The notes under the pieces: model-generated
Seen by the model: only the letters and a program-made list of their open reading frames with translations
Databases searched by the model: none
Told to the model about the DNA's origin: nothing
Shown: positions 56,701 through 64,000 of the stretch, one piece after another
How positions within the stretch are numbered: position 1 is the first letter of the stretch
Layout: each line of letters begins with the position of its first letter
Program-made: the position numbers and the translations under genes
Assembly (NCBI RefSeq): GCF_949628215.1
Contig: NW_027441236.1
Span: 310,001-374,000 of the forward strand
Direction: 5' to 3'
Source of the DNA: Phalacrocorax aristotelis
Lineage: Eukaryota > Chordata > Aves > Suliformes > Phalacrocoracidae
Length of the DNA stretch: 64,000 nucleotides

Positions 56701-59700
56701 GCGTCGCAAGCTTCGGGCGTGGATCGTTTTGGCGTCTCGGACGGTCGTCTTGGGCGGCGTCGTTCCCGGCTGCGTGAGCAGCGCCGCTCTGTCGCTGTGA
56801 GTTTTTTTGGGACTGGCGTTTCTTCCTTGCATCCTTAGGCGGTTAGGTCTTGAAGCTGGGCTGCTTGCACGTCCGTCGTCCCGGTTGTGAGAGGAAGCTC
56901 TTGTCACGGGCCGCGAAGCTGTCGGCGTGCTCTGGCGTTGCCGTAGGGCCTGCCGACGTCACCGTCGGGGTCCCGCAGGCGGTCTTGCCGGACGGGGGGT
57001 TTCCGTCTGGGTGTCGTCGTTCTCTCCGAGAGCTGCCTCTCATCCTTCGGGGCGCGTGGCCTGTAGCGTTCTGTGTAGCGTTGTTCTGTGTTTGTCTTGG
57101 AGCCGCCCTGCCCGGGGATGTAGAGTCAGGGCAAGGCGGGTGGTGCTGGCATCTCGGGATGCGCCCAGGCTGTGGCGGGGGTGGGGGGGAAGGAATTTTG
57201 CAGCCGTCTTGGATCGACTGGCTGTTGTCGGTGGGTGAGGGAAGTAATTCCTGTTGGGTTTTGTGGGCCCCCAGGGAACAACCGTAGGTGTCTGGGGGAG
57301 GGAGCTAGAGCCTTAGCTGAGCGGGTAGCGTGTCAAGGGTGTTCTGGCTTGTCTGTGTGCTGGGCTTACTGTTTGATGTATTGTGCTGATGTTTAAGAGC
57401 CGCCCTAGTTGGGCTCTCGAGGGGTGTTCCTACGTGCGATCGAGACCTGCGTCGTGGTTCAGCTGTCGCTGTGCATGCAGGTGACGTGTTTGGCATCGGT
57501 TTGGCAGGTGCCGAGGGAGGAGTCGTGCAGGGTGATGGAGGACGGCGCTGTAAGCAGGTGAGTTGGTGTGCGGTGTATCTGGAGGGAAGATGTGGCTGTT
57601 GGCTCTATGAGCCCGTTGTGGTAATTTTTCTTTGTGGACGCATGCGAGGAGCCGAGCGGGATCTGGGCACCGGAGGGGTGCCCAGGCACAGGGTGAGCGG
57701 TGACGGGTGGGCTGAAGCGTAGCGATTCGTCCTGAGGGGTCGCGTTGCAGGTGGTTGCGAGCAACGTGCGTTTGGCTCTTGCAGGTGGCGGGCGAGCCTC
57801 AAGACGGCAAGCGGATCTGATGGAGGCCGGGCAGGTGAGCTGTCGAGGAAAAGGTGCGTGTCTGAGATGTCTGAGATGGGGGGTGGGGGGGGGGGTGTTT
57901 GTGCGGGTATCCTGAGACTCCCGCAGCACCCGAGCGGGTCCTTTTTTGCTTGGGTTCTTGCAGGTGCCGCACGCAGGCTTCGGAGGGGAGACGCCGCGTG
58001 CCGACGAGAGGTCCGAGAGGTGAGGGGCTTGAAGGCCAGGCGGCTGTTTGAGAGCAAGGTGTCGTACGGCCACTCAGTTGAAGCGTTTGTCTCTGGTTTT
58101 GCAGGTTGTGCGCCGGCTGCCTTTGGGCCTGGATGCGCGTTTGAGGTGAGCTGGGTCGCAGAGGGGAGGGGCGCGGGGCTGGTGTGGTTCGTTCTTCCTT
58201 TTTTGGCGGAGCGACGGTAACTTTGTGTGCCCTGTGGTATCTCTAGGGGCCGCAGGGGATGGCGTTCGTCCTCGTCCGGAACGGGCACGGAGCAGCCGGG
58301 TGAGCGGAGCAGCCGGGCGCGCGTGAGGTGGGGGGCGTTGCCGGGGTGGGTCCTTGTGGAGTGATGGGATGCCGGCTGACAGGGCTGCTGTGTGTGTATT
58401 GTTGTTGTTTTTGTTTAGGTGATGAAAAGGCACCTGGCCCGTGGAGGACCGATGCAGTGGGCTGACCGTGCGCTTGTTCTTCTGAAGGATGGGTGGACTG
58501 AGACTCTCGGCCCCTTGAAAGCTAAGTTGAGGCAACGGTGCTGGGGAAGGGGTTGGGGGAGGCAGGGGTTTTAAGGATGGTGCAGCGGAGCGGGCTGTCC
58601 GGGAAGCGGTCCCCTTTGAGAGCAGGGAAAAGGAGCGGGTTCCTCTTCAATGTGACGGGAACGTGTGCCGGGCAGGGCGGTTCCAGGCTGTGTGCGTTAT
58701 TGTGCAGTGTGTGTGTTTCGTGTTGGGTGTCTCCGACCTTCCTCGGGTCTCGGTTGCTCTCTTTGTTCTTTAGGAGCCAGGCAGGTGCCTCGGCAGCGTT
58801 AGTAGGGCCCGGCGAGGCCCTAGTCGTGGGCTCGGCGCCCGTCGGGCGCTTCTCTTTTGGCGTCGCAAGCTTCGGGCGTGGATCGTTTTGGCGTCTCGGA
58901 CGGTCGTCTTGGGCGGCGTCGTTCCCGGCTGCGTGAGCAGCGCCGCTCTGTCGCTGTGAGTTTTTTGGGACTGGCGTTTCTTCCTTGCATCCTTAGGCGG
59001 TTAGGTCTTGAAGCTGGGCTGCTTGCACGTCCGTCGTCCCGGTTGTGAGAGGAAGCTCTTGTCACGGGCCGCGAAGCTGTCGGCGTGCTCTGGCGTTGCC
59101 GTAGGGCCTGCCGACGTCACCGTCGGGGTCCCGCAGGCGGTCTTGCCGGACGGGGGGTTTCCGTCTGGGTGTCGTCGTTCTCTCCGAGAGCTGCCTCTCA
59201 TCCTTCGGGGCGCGTGGCCTGTAGCGTTCTGTGTAGCGTTGTTCTGTGTTTGTCTTGGAGCCGCCCTGCCCGGGGATGTAGAGTCAGGGCAAGGCGGGTG
59301 GTGCTGGCATCTCGGGATGCGCCCAGGCTGTGGCGGGGGTGGGGGGGAAGGAATTTTGCAGCCGTCTTGGATCGACTGGCTGTTGTCGGTGGGTGAGGGA
59401 AGTAATTCCTGTTGGGTTTTGTGGGCCCCCAGGGAACAACCGTAGGTGTCTGGGGGAGGGAGCTAGAGCCTTAGCTGAGCGGGTAGCGTGTCAAGGGTGT
59501 TCTGGCTTGTCTGTGTGCTGGGCTTACTGTTTGATGTATTGTGCTGATGTTTAAGAGCCGCCCTAGTTGGGCTCTCGAGGGGTGTTCCTACGTGCGATCG
59601 AGACCTGCGTCGTGGTTCAGCTGTCGCTGTGCATGCAGGTGACGTGTTTGGCATCGGTTTGGCAGGTGCCGAGGGAGGAGTCGTGCAGGGTGATGGAGGA

Positions 59701-62700
59701 CGGCGCTGTAAGCAGGTGAGTTGGTGTGCGGTGTATCTGGAGGGAAGATGTGGCTGTTGGCTCTATGAGCCCGTTGTGGTAATTTTTCTTTGTGGACGCA
59801 TGCGAGGAGCCGAGCGGGATCTGGGCACCGGAGGGGTGCCCAGGCACAGGGTGAGCGGTGACGGGTGGGCTGAAGCGTAGCGATTCGTCCTGAGGGGTCG
59901 CGTTGCAGGTGGTTGCGAGCAACGTGCGTTTGGCTCTTGCAGGTGGCGGGCGAGCCTCAAGACGGCAAGCGGATCTGATGGAGGCCGGGCAGGTGAGCTG
60001 TCGAGGAAAAGGTGCGTGTCTGAGATGTCTGAGATGGGGGGTGGGGGGGGGTGTGTTTGTGCGGGTATCCTGAGACTCCCGCAGCACCCGAGCGGGTCCT
60101 TTTTTGCTTGGGTTCTTGCAGGTGCCGCACGCAGGCTTCGGAGGGGAGACGCCGCGTGCCGACGAGAGGTCCGAGAGGTGAGGGGCTTGAAGGCCAGGCG
60201 GCTGTTTGAGAGCAAGGTGTCGTACGGCCACTCAGTTGAAGCGTTTGTCTCTGGTTTTGCAGGTTGTGCGCCGGCTGCCTTTGGGCCTGGATGCGCGTTT
60301 GAGGTGAGCTGGGTCGCAGAGGGGAGGGGCGCGGGGCTGGTGTGGTTCGTTCTTCCTTTTTTGGCGGAGCGACGGTAACTTTGTGTGCCCTGTGGTATCT
60401 CTAGGGGCCGCAGGGGATGGCGTTCGTCCTCGTCCGGAACGGGCACGGAGCAGCCGGGTGAGCGGAGCAGCCGGGCGCGCGTGAGGTGGGGGGCGTTGCG
60501 GGGGTGGGTCCTTGTGGAGTGATGGGATGCCGGCTGACAGGGCTGCTGTGTGTGTATTGTTGTTGTTTTTGTTTAGGTGATGAAAAGGCACCTGGCCCGT
60601 GGAGGACCGATGCAGTGGGCTGACCGTGCGCTTGTTCTTCTGAAGGATGGGTGGACTGAGACTCTCGGCCCCTTGAAAGCTAAGTTGAGGCAACGGTGCT
60701 GGGGAAGGGGTTGGGGGAGGCAGGGGTTTTAAGGATGGTGCAGCGGAGCGGGCTGTCCGGGAAGCGGTCCCCTTTGAGAGCAGGGAAAAGGAGCGGGTTC
60801 CTCTTCAATGTGACGGGAACGTGTGCCGGGCAGGGCGGTTCCAGGCTGTGTGCGTTATTGTGCAGTGTGTGTGTTTCGTGTTGGGTGTCTCCGACCTTCC
60901 TCGGGTCTCGGTTGCTGTCTTTGTTCTTTAGGAGCCAGGCAGGTGCCTCGGCAGCGTTAGTAGGGCCCGGCGAGGCCCTAGTCGTGGGCTCGGCGCCCGT
61001 CGGGCGCTTCTCTTTTGGCGTCGCAAGCTTCGGGCGTGGATCGTTTTGGCGTCTCGGACGGTCGTCTTGGGCGGCGTCGTTCCCGGCTGCGTGAGCAGCG
61101 CCGCTCTGTCGCTGTGAGTTTTTTGGGACTGGCGTTTCTTCCTTGCATCCTTAGGCGGTTAGGTCTTGAAGCTGGGCTGCTTGCACGTCCGTCGTCCCGG
61201 TTGTGAGAGGAAGCTCTTGTCACGGGCCGCGAAGCTGTCGGCGTGCTCTGGCGTTGCCGTAGGGCCTGCCGACGTCACCGTCGGGGTCCCGCAGGCGGTC
61301 TTGCCGGACGGGGGGTTTCCGTCTGGGTGTCGTCGTTCTCTCCGAGAGCTGCCTCTCATCCTTCGGGGCGCGTGGCCTGTAGCGTTCTGTGTAGCGTTGT
61401 TCTGTGTTTGTCTTGGAGCCGCCCTGCCCGGGGATGTAGAGTCAGGGCAAGGCGGGTGGTGCTGGCATCTCGGGATGCGCCCAGGCTGTGGCGGGGGTGG
61501 GGGGGAAGGAATTTTGCGGCCGTCTTGGATCGACTGGCTGTTGTCGGTGGGTGAGGGAAGTAATTCCTGTTGGGTTTTGTGGGCCCCCAGGGAACAACCG
61601 TAGGTGTCTGGGGGAGGGAGCTAGAGCCTTAGCTGAGCGGGTAGCGTGTCAAGGGTGTTCTGGCTTGTCTGTGTGCTGGGCTTACTGTTTGATGTATTGT
61701 GCTGATGTTTAAGAGCCGCCCTAGTTGGGCTCTCGAGGGGTGTTCCTACGTGCGATCGAGACCTGCGTCGTGGTTCAGCTGTCGCTGTGCATGCAGGTGA
61801 CGTGTTTGGCATCGGTTTGGCAGGTGCCGAGGGAGGAGTCGTGCAGGGTGATGGAGGACGGCGCTGTAAGCAGGTGAGTTGGTGTGCGGTGTATCTGGAG
61901 GGAAGATGTGGCTGTTGGCTCTATGAGCCCGTTGTGGTAATTTTTCTTTGTGGACGCATGCGAGGAGCCGAGCGGGATCTGGGCACCGGAGGGGTGCCCA
62001 GGCACAGGGTGAGCGGTGACGGGTGGGCTGAAGCGTAGCGATTCGTCCTGAGGGGTCGCATTGCAGGTGGTTGCGAGCAACGTGCGTTTGGCTCTTGCAG
62101 GTGGCGGGCGAGCCTCAAGACGGCAAGCGGATCTGATGGAGGCCGGGCAGGTGAGCTGTCGAGGAAAAGGTGCGTGTCTGAGATGTCTGAGATGGGGGGT
62201 GGGGGGGCGGTGTGTTTGTGCGGGTATCCTGAGACTCCCGCAGCACCCGAGCGGGTCCTTTTTTGCTTGGGTTCTTGCAGGTGCCGCACGCAGGCTTCGG
62301 AGGGGAGACGCCGCGTGCCGACGAGAGGTCCGAGAGGTGAGGGGCTTGAAGGCCAGGCGGCTGTTTGAGAGCAAGGTGTCGTACGGCCACTCAGTTGAAG
62401 CGTTTGTCTCTGGTTTTGCAGGTTGTGCGCCGGCTGCCTTTGGGCCTGGATGCGCGTTTGAGGTGAGCTGGGTCGCAGAGGGGAGGGGCGCGGGGCTGGT
62501 GTGGTTCGTTCTTCCTTTTTTGGCGGAGCGACGGTAACTTTGTGTGCCCTGTGGTATCTCTAGGGGCCGCAGGGGATGGCGTTCGTCCTCGTCCGGAACG
62601 GGCACGGAGCAGCCGGGTGAGCGGAGCAGCCGGGCGCGCGTGAGGTGGGGGGCGTTGCGGGGGTGGGTCCTTGTGGAGTGATGGGATGCCGGCTGACAGG

Positions 62701-64000
62701 GCTGCTGTGTGTGTATTGTTGTTGTTTTTGTTTAGGTGATGAAAAGGCACCTGGCCCGTGGAGGACCGATGCAGTGGGCTGACCGTGCGCTTGTTCTTCT
62801 GAAGGATGGGTGGACTGAGACTCTCGGCCCCTTGAAAGCTAAGTTGAGGCAACGGTGCTGGGGAAGGGGTTGGGGGAGGCAGGGGTTTTAAGGATGGTGC
62901 AGCGGAGCGGGCTGTCCGGGAAGCGGTCCCCTTTGAGAGCAGGGAAAAGGAGCGGGTTCCTCTTCAATGTGACGGGAACGTGTGCCGGGCAGGGCGGTTC
63001 CAGGCTGTGTGCGTTATTGTGCAGTGTGTGTGTTTCGTGTTGGGTGTCTCCGACCTTCCTCGGGTCTCGGTTGCTCTCTTTGTTCTTTAGGAGCCAGGCA
63101 GGTGCCTCGGCAGCGTTAGTAGGGCCCGGCGAGGCCCTAGTCGTGGGCTCGGCGCCCGTCGGGCGCTTCTCTTTTGGCGTCGCAAGCTTCGGGCGTGGAT
63201 CGTTTTGGCGTCTCGGACGGTCGTCTTGGGCGGCGTCGTTCCCGGCTGCGTGAGCAGCGCCGCTCTGTCGCTGTGAGTTTTTTTGGGACTGGCGTTTCTT
63301 CCTTGCATCCTTAGGCGGTTAGGTCTTGAAGCTGGGCTGCTTGCACGTCCGTCGTCCCGGTTGTGAGAGGAAGCTCTTGTCACGGGCCGCGAAGCTGTCG
63401 GCGTGCTCTGGCGTTGCCGTAGGGCCTGCCGACGTCACCGTCGGGGTCCCGCAGGCGGTCTTGCCGGACGGGGGGTTTCCGTCTGGGTGTCGTCGTTCTC
63501 TCCGAGAGCTGCCTCTCATCCTTCGGGGCGCGTGGCCTGTAGCGTTCTGTGTAGCGTTGTTCTGTGTTTGTCTTGGAGCCGCCCTGCCCGGGGATGTAGA
63601 GTCAGGGCAAGGCGGGTGGTGCTGGCATCTCGGGATGCGCCCAGGCTGTGGCGGGGGTGGGGGGGAAGGAATTTTGCAGCCGTCTTGGATCGACTGGCTG
63701 TTGTCGGTGGGTGAGGGAAGTAATTCCTGTTGGGTTTTGTGGGCCCCCAGGGAACAACCGTAGGTGTCTGGGGGAGGGAGCTAGAGCCTTAGCTGAGCGG
63801 GTAGCGTGTCAAGGGTGTTCTGGCTTGTCTGTGTGCTGGGCTTACTGTTTGATGTATTGTGCTGATGTTTAAGAGCCGCCCTAGTTGGGCTCTCGAGGGG
63901 TGTTCCTACGTGCGATCGAGACCTGCGTCGTGGTTCAGCTGTCGCTGTGCATGCAGGTGACGTGTTTGGCATCGGTTTGGCAGGTGCCGAGGGAGGAGTC
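47744..64000 (+). repeat. Units 8-15: homogeneous monomeric part with mosaic variants
   Basis: All carry GCTGCTTGC and the 9-bp duplication. Four variable sites reassort between units: TTGCTCTCTTT or TTGCTGTCTTT, six or seven T after GTGAG, GTCGTCTCGG or GTCGTCCCGG, and TTTTGCAGCC or TTTTGCGGCC. Units 8 and 15 share one combination and units 9 and 11 another, while neighbours differ. This pattern suggests gene conversion or unequal exchange and not simple serial duplication. Confidence 0.78.

Larger units (their letters stand above)
31849..64000 (+). repeat. 2.15-kb tandem macrosatellite array (continues beyond window)
   Basis: A fixed landmark (GTGCTGGGGAAGGGG) starts at 32677, 34822, 36967, 39125, 41283, 43428, 45586, 47744, 49903, 52062, 54220, 56379, 58538, 60696 and 62855. 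The spacings are 2,145, 2,145, 2,158, 2,158, 2,145, 2,158, 2,158, 2,159, 2,159, 2,158, 2,159, 2,159, 2,158 and 2,159 bp. Units are nearly identical by eye, differing at scattered single bases, a 9-bp TCTGAGATG duplication and G- or T-run lengths. The unit is GC- and CpG-rich, and the + strand is enriched in G and T. The right end is outside the window, so array size is unknown. No protein domain is found in any frame. Confidence 0.97.

Noticed and set aside
31849..64000. rDNA or histone repeat
   Set aside because: None of the conserved 18S, 5.8S, 28S or 5S blocks and no histone-fold peptide is present. The unit length and content do not fit.
31849..64000. CRISPR array
   Set aside because: The repeats are 2.15 kb and contiguous with no short repeat-spacer alternation, and the genome is avian.
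31849..64000. Direct identification as the chicken MHM repeat
   Set aside because: The published unit is defined by BamHI; no GGATCC is found in the unit here (a BamHI site occurs only in the promoter copies, for example near 2962). It is kept as an analogue to test, not as an identification.

Overview
This is a piece of a bird nuclear genome. CR1 LINE copies with typical avian 3' ends, a decayed CR1 pol reading frame, avian-type solo LTRs and CpG-island promoter sequence all point that way. There is no bacterial or phage signal and no convincing conserved protein-coding gene. The long open frames in the GC-rich parts have no recognisable domains and mostly reflect low stop-codon density. Both ends of the window cut through repeats.

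Layout. (1) 1-8638 holds a 5,055-bp direct repeat, one copy plus most of a second. Each copy has a pyrimidine-rich degenerate minisatellite, a piece of a dispersed avian ERV-derived repeat, and a CpG island. The island carries a 62-bp minisatellite that places a ZNF143/THAP11-type motif once per repeat (4 repeats in copy 1, 6 in copy 2), followed by splice-site-like sequences on the + strand. A solo LTR lies in copy 1, and a small third piece of the unit lies at about 8640-8815. (2) About 8.8-16.9 kb is G/T-rich + strand sequence containing two old, degenerate monomers (about 12.0-15.9 kb) of the satellite that fills the right half. (3) About 16.9-22.6 kb holds a diverged pair of about 2-kb blocks with AT-rich cores, two solo LTRs (one with a clean 5-bp target duplication) and CR1 fragments. 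(4) 22.6-29.6 kb holds pyrimidine-rich degenerate satellites around a dead minus-strand CR1 that is interrupted by a plus-strand CR1. (5) 29.6-31.85 kb is a CpG-poor paralogue of the 10-14 kb region, ending in another degenerate monomer. (6) 31,849-64,000 and beyond is a highly homogeneous tandem macrosatellite with 2,145-2,159-bp units. Fifteen landmark copies are visible, and part of it is organised as a 6,461-bp trimeric higher-order repeat.

The most interesting element is the macrosatellite. On the + strand each unit carries a series of short exon-like segments (41, 50, 50, 53, 56 and 182 nt), each bounded by an AG acceptor and a GTGAGN donor, plus a variable G-run. The same exon-like segments occur in the degenerate monomers outside the array. 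With CpG-rich, ZNF143-motif-bearing promoter-like sequence upstream in the same orientation, the simplest reading is a locus producing a long, multiply spliced noncoding RNA across a satellite array. Transcription and splicing are inference; the repeat structure and splice-site-like boundaries are seen directly. The avian MHM locus (tandem 2.2-kb BamHI units on chicken Z, transcribed to noncoding RNA) is an obvious analogue, but I see no BamHI site in this unit.
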